From contig NC_061083.1 in NCBI RefSeq assembly GCF_021917145.1, positions 1,257,951 to 1,321,950 of the forward strand: a stretch of DNA of 64,000 nucleotides. Reading direction: 5' to 3'. A model generated the notes under the pieces. That model was not told where the DNA came from. It was given only the letters and a program-made list of their open reading frames with translations, and made no database searches. Positions within the stretch are counted from its first letter, which is position 1. Each line of letters starts with the position of its first letter. Source of the stretch: Hypomesus transpacificus (Eukaryota; Chordata; Actinopteri; Osmeriformes; Osmeridae). Positions 32,801-42,735 of the stretch are shown one piece after another. The translations under genes were made by a program, and so were the position numbers.

Positions 32801-34996
32801 TACAGTACAGTTTCGGTTCTAACTGCCTCGACGACTCTTCCCCTGCGCTACATCAGTGATTGGCCCGGCATCTTCCGCATTAGCTATGGGATGCTTTGCG
32901 TTTAGGTGGTATTTGAGACTGGAAGAACTCGTACAATAAACTAATTCCGCATCGCGGGTGCAAACAACCTACAGTGCGTGTCCAATGCAGCGACGCCATG
33001 CGAGCGACAACATGTTTTCCATTCATTTTCTATGGAGCCAGGCGAATCGCTTGCGTTGTGCATTGTGGGTAGCGACGCGACTGGGTTGAGATTTTCTCAA
33101 CTTTTTGCAAATGAGGAGCGATTTTCGCCAGCGATGGCGAAAATCGGCGTGTTTTCTTGTTTCTATTAAGGTAGCAATCATGGTAAACATTTCTAGATTT
33201 CTAGGTTTCAAGGTGGAGGAGAAACTAATCGTTTGTGTGGCTGCTCTGCTTACCCAGTCCTGTAGATACATAGCTGTATTCGTACAGAGATGTTAATGCA
33301 AAAAACGATGCATGGCGCAAGGTTGCCGAAGTTGTTGGTGCTGGTACTCTCAAATTCAGTTTAGTCACATTACATAACTTCGTTCTATGGTAACTACAGT
33401 AGCTAGCTAGTTAGCCCGGCTGGAACTCCCTATCGTATCGACAGATTAGCAGAGACTGAGGAATATAATAAAACGTTGTTTACACATGTCATCGTGTATA
33501 ACTATTAAACAGTTTTGGAAGTTGTATTTTGATCGATGTTACGACTACGTAAACCCAAGTCTGCACACTTGGCCATGACAACTACAACAGTGACTTTGGA
33601 GAACATTCTATAATCAGTTTGAAACACCCCCGTCGTGAACTGTGGGAAGGCAAGCGATGGCAAGCTATTCGCGTCGCTGCAGTGGACACGCACTCTCTTG
33701 TCGAGGTTTCCATTGGGAAGCTTCTTTAAAATACATTTTCCTTGAAGCAAACCGGCGGCTTCACGCATCCACGTTAGCATGTCACGTTTGATGTGGTAAT
33801 TTCATACTGAAGGCAAACACACAGGTTCAAAGACTCGTTCTTGCCCCCTACAGCTAGCTAGGTAAGGTATACATGCACGCTAAAATATCAAGGTGAAAGT
33901 CATCATAGCTTGCATAGTATACACCCAGCTCCCAACCCAACTGTGAAAATTATAGATTAACGGTGATATTTATTTTATCGCCCGATCAGAGTCTCACGTT
34001 AACGCAGCACGTTAACGCCGATAACGGCCCACCGGTAATATATATTACTCACCCTAACCTATATATATATAGGCCTATGTTCAAACTATACAATCATTCA
34101 GTGTGCCAGGCCATGCATGAAGTTAGCCAGTAAGGCAGGGTTTGCCAGCCCATACGCAAAGAGCTAGATCCTCTCCGCTGGAGATTTGTATGCAGTTGCG
34201 CAAGCAGCAAATAGCTTATGGAATTAATGTTTTTTATTGTGAATGCAGGCAATAAAAGCTACTGTGAAGAACCCCTGGTCCGATCACCAATGCTCAAAAG
34301 TGTGAGGGTCGTTACAAAAGCCCCCCCACAGCGGCTAAGCAAATCCTTCTTTAAATTGTCCAAGGTTTCATTCCAAACTATCTTTGGTGAAATGGGTTCA
34401 GCAAATTAATAAATGAGTGTCGAACTTCACAGGGATCTTCTCATAGAAAAACATCAGCAATGCTCGTCAAGTGTCTGGTTCCTTGGGAAGATCATGAAAA
34501 GTGTCAGCATTGGTCCATTTCCAATATACTTCAACAACTTTTAAACTTTAAAGTCTCCTTTGTTGTTCGCGTGGAAGACCACAGAGCAGCACACAGCTAA
34601 ACTAGTTTCTGAGATCCTGGGCCAGAATACCAGAGGGCTTTAAATGTTGCGGCGTGACAAAGGTGATGCGGAATTTGTGACTTCACTAATTCCCCTTTTT
34701 AAAAACCAATTGTTTTACAGATGCAGTTTCAAGTTGTGAGATTTAGATAGGAACAAGGTGTCAATGGACTTTGAGGTTCACTGTATGTCCATTTTACCCA
34801 CCGAACTGTCTTTATTCTACTATGACAAGGTAAAATCGGTTTTGCAATCTATGACTCCTTTAAGATCTGGGCTTAACTTCTTACCTGTGATTTGGAGCAA
34901 CCATCACACACGGACCACTCCGCCCAAGACCCCCATGTACAATGCACCGGAGCAACATGTGACACACCAAAACAGTATTGAGTAGTTTGGAACAAC
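14877..34996 (-). CDS. c7: Complement component C7 (16 of about 17 coding exons)
   Basis: C7 joins C5b-6 and inserts into membranes to start the terminal complement (membrane attack) complex. Minus-strand exons: 34885-34996, 30965-31106, 30731-30881, 30508-30646, 29920-30063, 20077-20320, 19786-19902, 19428-19594, 18972-19200, 17785-17953, 17593-17680, 17033-17165, 15739-15927, 15454-15556, 15157-15341, 14877-15055. Phases agree throughout (about 829 residues; human C7 is 843). Domains: TSP1 about 17-84 ([19 protein letters not shown]), LDLRA 85-120 ([14 protein letters not shown]), MACPF about 135-440 ([25 protein letters not shown]), EGF-like 443-478 ([10 protein letters not shown]), TSP1 482-537 (WSCWSDW), CCP1 555-611, CCP2 612-675, FIM modules 680-829. 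C7 is favoured over C6 by one N-terminal TSP1 and by the C-terminal cysteine pattern. The signal-peptide exon was not found; an in-frame exon ending in a phase-2 codon is needed upstream of 34997. Confidence 0.93.
16080..16620 (+). mobile_element. LINE (L2-like) tail and hAT-like end in a C7 intron
   Basis: At 16130-16240 the plus strand reads [20 protein letters not shown], the C-terminal tail of L2-type LINE proteins, then loses frame. At about 16510-16610 there is a GTAACTAGTTACTTTACAAG ... TTACCCAACTCTG segment resembling a hAT terminus. GTGCTGACGTTGTGAC is repeated twice at 16610-16640. All lie in the intron between the CCP1 and CCP2 exons. Confidence 0.55.
18262..18648. repeat. Minisatellite, nine exact 43-bp units
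   Basis: Units start at 18262, 18305, 18348, 18391, 18434, 18477, 18520, 18563 and 18606, each beginning AAAATGGTGTTCATGGCTCT and ending GAAGGCACTAATC. I see no difference between units. It lies in the C7 intron between exons 17785-17953 and 18972-19200. Confidence 0.9.
20741..20840. repeat. Five spaced G-runs (degenerate minisatellite)
   Basis: Five runs of 5-6 G, each preceded by a TTT-, ATT- or TTC-type trinucleotide, occur at spacings of about 19-27 bases. They sit next to the BED-finger fragment and may be part of the same hAT element. Confidence 0.55.
20843..21055 (-). mobile_element. BED zinc-finger fragment of a hAT-type transposase
   Basis: The minus-strand frame reads [15 protein letters not shown], then [17 protein letters not shown] and [14 protein letters not shown]. 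These are the W...F and C-x2-C halves of a BED finger, the N-terminal DNA-binding domain of hAT/ZBED transposases. The following H-x-H half and the catalytic domain are missing, so it is a fragment in the large C7 intron. Confidence 0.7.
21270..24060 (-). mobile_element. Ty3/gypsy retrotransposon pol, broken
   Basis: Read on the minus strand, in order: protease region 24011-23652 ([17 protein letters not shown]), linker, reverse transcriptase 23376-22500 ([73 protein letters not shown]), RNase H ([31 protein letters not shown]), and integrase HHCC finger 21640-21480 ([28 protein letters not shown]). The polymerase site reads YLED, where YxDD is the rule. A stop follows SSLDFSNG near 23032, and frame changes occur after [13 protein letters not shown]. 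The gag end and the integrase core are absent. 21340-21470 may be LTR. It lies inside the 9.6-kb C7 intron. Confidence 0.85.
24061..24430. other. C7 intron, no feature recognised
   Basis: Short AT-rich stretch between the gypsy element and LINE tails. I see nothing coding. Confidence 0.4.
24431..25590 (+). mobile_element. L2-like LINE 3' tails (two fragments)
   Basis: 24590-24730 gives AGRLI ... LFWNKLPVS-like then [20 protein letters not shown] after frame repair, the usual last residues of L2/Maui-type LINE proteins. 24970-25590 resembles a second LINE 3' region (CAAGGTTTCTTCCATTTTTTC ... GGGCAGTTCTATGGGCGTAT). Both are 5'-truncated and defunct. Confidence 0.6.
25690..29640 (+). mobile_element. 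Tx1/L1-type LINE, decayed, split by another LINE
   Basis: Plus-strand pieces in order: endonuclease remnant ([13 protein letters not shown], 25735), [22 protein letters not shown] (26316), [19 protein letters not shown] (26645), [12 protein letters not shown] with the catalytic ADD (27340), and the C-terminal [19 protein letters not shown] (29350). It ends in a poly(A) run at 29633-29640. Many stops break the frame. The stretch from about 27790 to 29080 is a separate inserted LINE. Confidence 0.75.
27790..29080 (+). mobile_element. Rex/CR1-like LINE, 5'-truncated, with open RT C-terminus
   Basis: A frame ending at 28596 stays open from 27730. From about 27795 it reads as the second half of a reverse transcriptase: [30 protein letters not shown] (catalytic FADD), [34 protein letters not shown], and the C-terminal tail [20 protein letters not shown]. 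The first ~20 codons come from the host L1-type LINE. A tail ends with AATAAAAGACTTGACTTGAC at about 29078. The 5' half is missing, so it is immobile, but the absence of stops suggests a fairly young insertion. Confidence 0.8.
29641..29919. other. C7 intron flank, no gene
   Basis: Holds a 12-base C run at 29764-29775 and no recognised element. Confidence 0.4.
30300..30440. repeat. SINE-like tail in a C7 intron
   Basis: The stretch ending GATAAGAGCATCTGCTAAAA ... CTAAATGTAAATGTAAA is the tail wording of an abundant fish SINE-like repeat; I cannot define its start. Confidence 0.4.
31107..32178. other. First identified C7 intron, left part
   Basis: No exon seen. 31900-32070 contains a GGGCGCTGAGC ... 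GCGCTGAAGGCAGCGC inverted pair, probably a MITE end. Confidence 0.35.
32405..32800. repeat. Degenerate minisatellite with both orientations
   Basis: The word GTACCACTAGCTAC or a close variant recurs many times at 32573-32800, often with CAGTGGAGC/GGCACTGGCA spacers. The same word appears inverted (GTAGCTAGTGGTAC-like) four times at 32405-32470, so the two ends can pair. Confidence 0.65.
32973..33694 (+). mobile_element. PIF/Harbinger-type element with MADF-domain remnant
   Basis: The ends are inverted repeats: AGTGCGTGTCC followed by a GCAGCGACG block at 32973, and the reverse complement ending at 33694. Inside, at about 33213-33350, the plus strand encodes a frameshifted MADF (Myb/SANT-like) domain: [11 protein letters not shown], then after frame changes [20 protein letters not shown]. 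Harbinger elements carry such a DNA-binding protein besides a transposase; no transposase is present, so this is a 722-bp internally deleted copy in the C7 intron. Confidence 0.7.
33695..34884. other. C7 intron, right part, no exon recognised
   Basis: Includes a short AT repeat at 34062-34072. No coding match is seen. Confidence 0.4.
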
Positions 34997-35034
34997 CTGA
35001 AAAAAGGGAGGAGGATTTCAACACCATATTTATA

Positions 35035-35165
35035 TTTAGCAGATGCCCTTATCCAGAGCGACTTACAGTAAGTAAGGGAAATTCCCCCCGAGGCTAGTAG
35101 GGTGAAGTGCCTTGCCCAAGGACACAACGTCATGTTGCATGGCCAGGAATCAAACCGGCAACCTA
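35035..35165 (-). mobile_element. SINE-like repeat upstream of C7
   Basis: TAGCAGATGCCCTTATCCAG ... GAAGTGCCTTGCCCAAGGAC ... CAGGAATCAAACCGGCAACC is a widespread teleost repeat. The right end, read on the minus strand, has a B-box-like GGTTTGATTCC. Confidence 0.55.
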
Positions 35166-36299
35166 CTGACAAGACTAGGCTAGGTTCAATTGCATCCTAA
35201 CAAAGTCTACTATACAAAGACGGTAAATTCAGCAAAAGCACAGTTTTAGTCTTGCACATACTGAAACAATGCAAATCATGTTCTCCATCGAGACGTATCC
35301 TTGCTAAAGTGCCCCTAATCCTCACGTCAATGTGTCAACTCTGAAATTCCTGATTTAATGGTAATGATTCAAAGAACTAAAGGGTCACTTTCACAACAAC
35401 AACTCACAATAAAATGACGTACATACAAAATGGAGCACGAGTATAACTAACAATAATGTTTTTGTTTCTCTTACCATGGAATAGAAAGAGATACACAATT
35501 AGCTTCGCTCGGAGTGACCCATAGAGACAAGAGCCAGAGACAGGTTAGCCTTATTGTCACACTAGTCTGAGAAGAAAAGGCAAGGAGGGAAGAGAAAGAG
35601 AGGAGTTTTAGTCATATAGAGATGCCCAGCAAAACAAGTTAGCTTTATCTTTGTCAGTAAAAAGCTTGTATGTTAACATTATGATATGATACCTTCCACC
35701 CCTTATATACAGTATAATACACATATATACATTTGAATCAGTTATATTTAAAATGTTAAACATCCTACCTTCATGGTGAGAGTGCGGATCATTCTCTGAC
35801 ATGGCAAACAGTTATGCAGTTCAAGCTTTGCTAAATTATTATTCCAGTTCTTGCCAAGGGGTTGGATACTTACGGGAAGAGTTTTTTCTTCTAAGGAACT
35901 GTGAAGATTGTGTTTTTTATGTGTGTGTGTCATTGGTTAAGAACATTGGGTTCTCTGCCAAGAGCAGTCTCTGGGGTTGGAACTGACCTCTGGCTCTTCT
36001 GCAGAAAAAGCTATTAATTTCAGAAGTGAGTACCTTCTTAGCCTCCCTCGTCCAACACAAAACACAAGGGAATTATTTTAAATTAAAAACATACGCAAGA
36101 CACATTTGCAAATAATCAGTATTGCATAGTTGAAAGGCTTGTAATGTCTATTGCATTGTATAGCATCCAAAGCATTGGTATTCTTAAAGCTTACCTTTAG
36201 AGGTGGCGTGGTGTTTTTGAAACATACAACTATTTAAAAAAAAACACTTTCTATAAATATTCTATAAGTATATTTTCACCTTTAGGTTTCGTATTAGCA
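35166..36299. other. Probable 5' region of C7, signal-peptide exon not located
   Basis: The missing C7 start exon should be here or further right. CACCATGAAG followed by a GTAGG donor (minus strand, near 35770) has a good start context but leaves the wrong phase for the next exon, so I do not call it. Confidence 0.3.
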
Positions 36300-36640
36300 T
36301 GCATAATAGTTGTATATAGCCCTGCATGGACAAGTTCCTCCCTACATTTCTGATTTGATACAGCTTCATAGTACCCCCACTCATAATCTGAGGCTTTTAG
36401 TGGTTCCCAGTACCCATTTTAAAACTAGAGGGGATCGATCATTCCGAGCAGTGGCCCCTGGGTTGTGGAATGTCTTGCCTCCCTTTATACGGTGTGCAAC
36501 TTCTGTCAAAGCTTTTTTTTTAACTCAAAACTTTGCTATTCAAGCAGGCTTTTAGTTAGTCGAGGGGTTTTTATGGTTGTTTGTCATGTTTTCTATTTAA
36601 AATGTTCCTGTATTCTTTATTTGTTGTGTTATATTGCAAA
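36300..36640 (+). mobile_element. L2-like LINE 3' fragment
   Basis: The frame 36310-36555 reads ALHGQVPPYISDLIQLHS, THFKTRGDRSFRAVAPGLWN, SVKAFF, the C-terminal end of L2/Maui LINE proteins. It is 5'-truncated. Confidence 0.75.
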
Positions 36641-36848
36641 TTGCCATAGATCCATGTCCTGGTAAAATATTTATTGTTCTTCATTCATTTTTTGTTCACT
36701 ATCCAAGTATTGCAAAAGTGAAAGGAAAGTGCATTTAGTTTGGAAATTCTAGGCTTACTTGATTGGTGACATGTTGGATAAGGAATATAAAACAGTCTTG
36801 ATGCTAGATATTAGCAGATTGTTTGGAATGAGGAACAGGGGGTGAAGC

Positions 36849-36874
36849 CAGGAGAGAGAGAGAGAGAGAGAGAG
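36849..36874. repeat. GA microsatellite
   Basis: About 13 GA units within a purine-rich context. Confidence 0.8.
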
Positions 36875-37439
36875 ACAGGACGAGAAACTGAACACGACCA
36901 GGGATACAGACTCTGAGGGATTATCATTACTATCTACTCATCTGGACCCTGCAAGGTGTAACCCATGAAAGGTGGAACTATTTTTGTGCTTCAGTCTTGT
37001 GTGTTGCACTTTTGTCTTGCATCCTGTAATTTTGAAACTGTTCTTGTTCAAGTTTTATTGTTCTTTGCAGCCAAGAAGACTATTCCCCTGAGTTTGGGCC
37101 GTGTGCTATTTTTCCACTTTGGAGTGAGTTCTTCTGTAACAAAGTGTGTTTTTACTTTGGTCCTGACAGGTAAGATATATAACACAGAAAAATGTGGATT
37201 GAGCCTCAGTCTGTATGGGTTGAGCAAAGGAACATCCACAACTATAACCATAAAGTTCCCTAGAGATGGTACCCTCAGGACAATCCAGTATTCTACTTAA
37301 AAATACCGAACCACGTACCATTGATATCTCTTCACGGGTGCGTTGTCTAAGTCATCAATTACAGTTTTAACCACACGTAAATATATGCTAACAAATGCCA
37401 TTCCCCTGAATATACTATAGTGGCAGACTTGAGTTATTT

Positions 37440-37680
37440 GTGTAACGTCAGTGAATGCAGCAGGAGGGAGGACCCAAAAGCAAGGAGACAAGGCAGGCAA
37501 GATCAAGGTGAACAAAGACTTTACTTTTTCCCCAAAAAACAGGTACACGGCAGGGATACTCACAAGACACAATGACGCACAAGGACGGACAAAGGGAGCA
37601 AATACAGGGCAGGGTAATTACACAACAAACAACAGCTGGGTGATTGGAACAATAAACAGGAGGTACATTGTATGTCTATA
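37440..37680. repeat. LTR-like dispersed repeat
   Basis: Begins TGTAACGTCAGTGAATGC and contains GACCCAAAAGCAAGGAGACA and ACAAAGACTTTACTTTT, in the style of a fish LTR or its fragment. No partner LTR is seen; low certainty. Confidence 0.3.
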
Positions 37681-39080
37681 ATACCTTAACCCACCTCACT
37701 ATGTGCGAGAAAGCCTTGCTCGTTAGTTCAGTTAGAGCTGTGGTGGTCATTTGAAAATGTCTTTCTTTTTGAGGCCACAAACCCACCAACATTTTAGTAC
37801 AAAGAAGAAGAGGAAAGTTTAAATCAGGAAAGACAATGAAAGCTTGCCAAATGGAAAAAGAAATGTGGCAAGCAACCAGAGAAAGTGGAGGAATGGAAAG
37901 AAAATAACAACTACAGATGTGTGTGACACAGTGACCATACTGGTAAACCTCCACATAAACATGTGGATACATGTGAGCAAGGAAGATGTGTTGTTAATGA
38001 CAATGTGATTGCACCCTATCTTTCCTATCTTGCTTATCAATATTTTTTTATTGTGTTGCACTGGATGGCAACAGTGAACCTCCAGTAACTGTATGCTGTT
38101 TGGCTAGATCAGTTTAGGAATTTGACAACACTATGTTTACTGCATTCAATAACAGACTACGAGTACACTCTTCTACAATACAAGATGTTCATCAAAAACC
38201 CAAATACCCCAATTTAATGGCATGCTGTAAAGCTTTTGACAGTAACAGAGAACATTTGAATTTGCTTCTCCGGATCCTTCATGTAATATGTTAGTCTGCA
38301 AGCAGAGAGCCAAAGTAATTGTTCTTCACAAATAGTAACACAGTACAGACTGTTTTCTGAAGAGCAGTCTTATTGCTCTTGCATTAGCGATGACACATCT
38401 GTGATGTTGAGGGAAGCACATCTCTAATTGCTGACATACAATACATCAGCTGCCACTTGGAAGCTCCGGAGGCTGTGTGGACACAGGATGGTGACTTGCT
38501 AGCAGGGTAATGAATATCAGGGTCTTCTCGGGAGAAAAAATAATCCTCTGTTATAAATTTCAGATGTTCTTTTTTTTGGGGACATTCGCAGATTTCTTTT
38601 TTTTATTATGAGCGTCAACTACGTCTGGCTCATGTGAACATAAAGGCTGCCACACAAATGTATTTAGAGATGAATGTGTGTTTAGACAGTAGGTGGTTAG
38701 CCAGTGCCTTGGTATATTACCTGTAGAGCACACAGAAGAATGACATGGTAATTAGATCTGTTTCATGAGTGGGATGGCCTTGTGTAAGTCATCCACCTTG
38801 TGAGTTGTGAGATTTTGCTGCAGATTTCAAACCCACCGGCAGAACTGATATGAATGTTAGATTAGCAGTGAGCATACAATAACATCCAATATTCTCAAGT
38901 AGGACATTGATTATCTTCTGCTCTAGGCTGAGCTCTGATGTCTGAATTTAAATTCCAAATTTAAAGTCTCCCTCTACCTTTCCCAGTTTACAATCAATTA
39001 GGGACATAACAGTAGCCACTTACTGTACAATAGTTGTACCAATATTGCTACAGTCCTGTAACAAGTATAATGATTCTCTC
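37681..39080. other. Unique-looking intergenic DNA between C7 and plcxd3
   Basis: No transposon or coding signature seen in this 1.4 kb, which is unusual for this window. It could hold regulatory sequence, but that cannot be judged from one sequence. Confidence 0.4.
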
Positions 39081-39489
39081 TTTTGCTCTATCACCATAAT
39101 TAGGTGGCCAGTGGCTAAGTGGCCTTGCACTGCTGCCTCATAGCAAGAAGTTTGTGGGTTTCATTCCGGAACTATCTCCTGGTCGTTTCAGCATGAAGTT
39201 TTCAGGTTCTCTCTGTGCTCATAAGGGTTTTCACACATCGCTCTCCTACCAATGTCCCTGGCCATGCATGAGGTGAGCAATTCCACTTAGATCTTTGTCG
39301 CCTTGGTTCCTGGTCGATATGGCCGATCACTGCTCCTGGCTGCCAACACAGGAAGGATAACAGAATGGGAAAATGCAGAGTTTCATCGTGAGGCCACTCC
39401 AGCATGTGTGTTGGTGTCACTGCTGTCTGTACGCATGTATGTGTTCAACTTGCATGACTAATACATTGTTGATTGTCTAAATTCTACTT

Positions 39490-39870
39490 GTATCTGTGAA
39501 CACTATTTGGCCATCTGAACATCACACCTACATGAGCATGTTGGCCATCTCATTTCAAACCATGGGAATCACTGTAAGATGGAGTTGCCTCCCCCATTTG
39601 CAGCAATAACAACTGCCATTCTTCTGGGAAATGTGTCCACAAGATTTTGGAGTGTATCTGTGGAGTGTCTGAATTTGTGCCCATTCAGCATTTGTGATGT
39701 CAGCCACTGACATTGAAAGACCTGGCTCGCAATCACCGTTCCAATTCATCCCAATGGTGTTCAAACCCATTACATGGAAGTTGCCGACGCACAGTTCTTG
39801 CGTTGATCATACTTCCGAAGGCCGTTTGGAACTCTGTGATTAGTGATTTAACAGACAATTGAACATTTAA
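39490..39870 (-). mobile_element. Tc1-like transposase C-terminal fragment
   Basis: On the minus strand 39770-39555 reads MNWNGDCEPGLSM ... NAEWAQIQTLHRYTPKSCGH ... NGSCYCC, a decayed version of a common fish Tc1-like 3' region. A better copy in the opposite orientation is at 50780-51080. 39090-39230 just before it looks like a separate short repeat. Confidence 0.5.
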
Positions 39871-40359
39871 ACAACATGTGTTTCAACACTCTCTATGAGT
39901 AGATCCATAAATATAGTGGAGGACACAGAGATTGACGCTGATGTGGATTACATGTTTTGTTGGCATGGTGAGCAATGAAAAAGAGCCAGAGAATCAGATG
40001 AATGCTGCTGAAGAGGATGAATGGCACCACTACAGACAAATGGGACTTTAGTCACACAGAAAATGGACACTGGTGCTTAAAGTAAACCTGATCACTGTAA
40101 GACATCAAAGACATTTAAGAAAAGCCAAGAATAAACAAAAAAAACTACAAGACTTGGACTGAAAAACTACAATTAAACACATGCTTGGACACACGCAGGC
40201 TGAAAGTAACAAAAGAAAATAAGAAAAGTGTGCAAATCTTCTCTGTTGTTGCTGAAGTACTTAATTCATTGTTTGAAGATGAAGCCAGTGAGGATTTTGG
40301 GCTTGTGAAAAGAGTATATTGAATCAACACATTTGTAAGTGTGTCAACCAACTGTTGAC

Positions 40360-41240
40360 TTAGTACAGACCTTTTCTGATGTTTTCAAGGGTTCCGGTGT
40401 ACCACCGTTCACATTCAAAGTATGTGAAATATTCCACGGAGCGATGGTCACAACATCAATGGACTGGATGGAGTTTGAGCCTCTGTTGATGACATAATTA
40501 TTTGGGGCTCCTCAGTCCAATAACAGAATGAGAGGCTGATGACAGTGCTGGAGTGGATACAAAGGAATGGACTGAAACTCAACAAAAGCAATTGCCAATT
40601 TGGAGCTCAAGAAAATAATCTTCCTCCGCATCAAGCTCTCTGCACATGGAGTGCAGCCCGACAAAGACAAAATTACCGCCATACTCGACATGCCAAGGCC
40701 CACAGACAAAACAGGCATGCTAGGCATAATGGTGACGGTGAACTTCATGTGTAAATTCATCGCTAACCTCCCAACAACGACATCCTGCATCCATGAGTTC
40801 CAGAACAAGGAGAATGATTTTAAATGGACAGTCCACCATGAGCTACAGTGGCAAAAACAGTCTTTGACTCAACAATGGATTCAAGTGGCGACAGATGCCT
40901 CAAAGAATGGAAAAGGTGGAGTACTTATCGTCTGAAGGTCTGGGATCCGGTAGCATATGCATCCAGGTCCATGACTGAGATGTGAATGTGTTTCAATAGA
41001 CAATGAATTCCTACGATTAGTGTTTCTGGTCTAGAAAAGCTCCATAGCTGCATAGTATGAACTGTATGTCCTGTCCTCCTTCACCATAGAGACAGGCCAT
41101 TGTCCATTGGTTGCCATTATCAAAAATAATCTGAAGGAGATTGCACACAGAATACAGTGATTGATGATGAGAACGCAGAGATAAGACTTTGAATTAATCT
41201 ACACACCAGGGAAGCCCCTGATACTTGTCGATGCACGAGC
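40360..41240 (+). mobile_element. Ty3/gypsy RT-RNase H remnant
   Basis: Plus strand, in shifting frames: VLEWIQRNGLKLNKSNCQFG (40546), IIFLRIKLSAHGVQPDKDKI and AILDMPRPTDKTG (40615-40720), VATDASKNGKGGVLIV (RNase H start, 40885), PVAYASRSMTEM (40952), then LHTREAPDTCRC near 41200. The YxDD region before 40520 is lost to stops. A different family from the element at 21270-24060. Confidence 0.75.
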
Positions 41241-42735
41241 ACAATCTGGGAGTTTGTGGGATATGTGGTGATTGTGGTTTTCTACTGTTAACCACTAGAT
41301 GATTAAAGGCTAGTTAATTGTTAGTAAAATTGTTGATAGCTGTAGAGTAAGAGGATGTTATGGAGAGGTAACATGTTGGCACTAGTAAAATGAAAAAAGG
41401 AGTAGCACAAGAATTGTCAGTAGATCATTTCAAATACAGATAAAGATACATAAATACAAATATGGTAACTTAGTGAAAATATGTAAAGGTGCAAATATGG
41501 AATGGTTTAAATAAGTCTTAATCAGGCTCAGCTTAATCAGGCTCAGCTGACGGGTCGGTCATCTCATCCTTTCTTCCTCTCACTATTTCCATTTAATATG
41601 AAGGTTTGGCTTCTTTTGACACAGATCCATCATTTTCATGATCCCATGACAATGGAGTTTCTCTGGTGCAAGGATATTAAATCAAGACCAGGCTTAGTGT
41701 GTCAGAAAATAAACACTTAATTTTGTATCTCAATCTATTTGTCCACTTTCACTCCTCCATTCATGTCAATTAGAAGAATTATTGCAGGTGGATAACCTTT
41801 GGCAGAGAAGTAAGATTAGAGTGCCAACCATGCCATCCATTTTTATTCGACCATATCTTTCTCTGTGGGAAAATGTGGTACCATACAGTAGGTAAGAATT
41901 GATGAGCTAGTCTCTGCCCTTTCAATGAGAAAGGTGACATTTACTTTCCTTAAATGGAAATGTTGCCATCAGGATATTAACACTGAGGACACTAGGTGTG
42001 TACAGCATTTGTGTCTGCCAGCACAACCAGCCAGCAAAGCTCCAGATTATTTTATTATTAAAGTAATGTTCTGGTTAGGTTGTGCTATATTTAGACATAC
42101 ATACACAGGGACAGGACTTCCTGTCACTTGTCTCATATTCATGATCCATTCTCAGCCAAACTATATTCATCACTGCTGGATAAACACACCTGGCAGCAGA
42201 ATGGCAGAGCCGGGATAACAGAGTACGCACATACACACACACACATAAGTCCTCAACGGCACTGCAGTCGCCACTGCCCGTCACCGTGGTAACAGAGTAG
42301 AATAACATTTAGATGCCTCTGTTGGCAGGAGTCAGTAGTATACCCAATGGAGACCATATTAAATCAGCGGTACAATTTTTTTTTTTACAGTTTCATTTTT
42401 GCAGTATAATGCAAGAAAAAACAACCAAAACAATCCCACTTATGTTAAGTGTGACCATACTGTCCTTCTTTTGTGTTTAATTTCTATGTGCTGTCTAGTG
42501 TCAGACCCTTTTTATATTAGCTGTTCTATGATTCCTTCAACATAAGCAATAAGACCATACAAACATCCAGTGTATTAAATGGACCCAAGTCTCTCTACAG
42601 TGTCAATTGTGAGGGAATGAACCCAATTTACATTGGGGACAAAAAAAGAAAGAAAAAATATGAGTATTTCACATATTGTCTAATATTGTTCACCTTCCTA
42701 AAATGGTGATAACTACCCCACAGAAAACTCTGGGA
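41241..42735. other. Intergenic, no gene recognised
   Basis: AT-rich, with a short CA run near 42233. AGGCTCAGCTTAATC is doubled at 41524-41550. Nothing coding is supported. Confidence 0.4.

Larger units (their letters stand above)
32179..34183. repeat. Pair of 24-bp direct repeats about 2 kb apart
   Basis: An identical 24-base word (AGAGCTAGATCC ... GCTGGAG) occurs at 32179-32202 and 34160-34183, each preceded by CCCATAC or CCATAC a few bases upstream. They flank the minisatellite and the Harbinger-type element. Confidence 0.5.

Noticed and set aside
14877..34996. Complement C6 or C8 instead of C7
   Set aside because: One N-terminal TSP1 module (C6 has two) and the presence of CCP and FIM modules (absent in C8) fit C7, as do the close matches such as [10 protein letters not shown] and TMTECEAG.
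35740..35800. C7 start exon ending CACCATGAAG
   Set aside because: It would end on a full codon, whereas the next C7 exon needs two bases from upstream.
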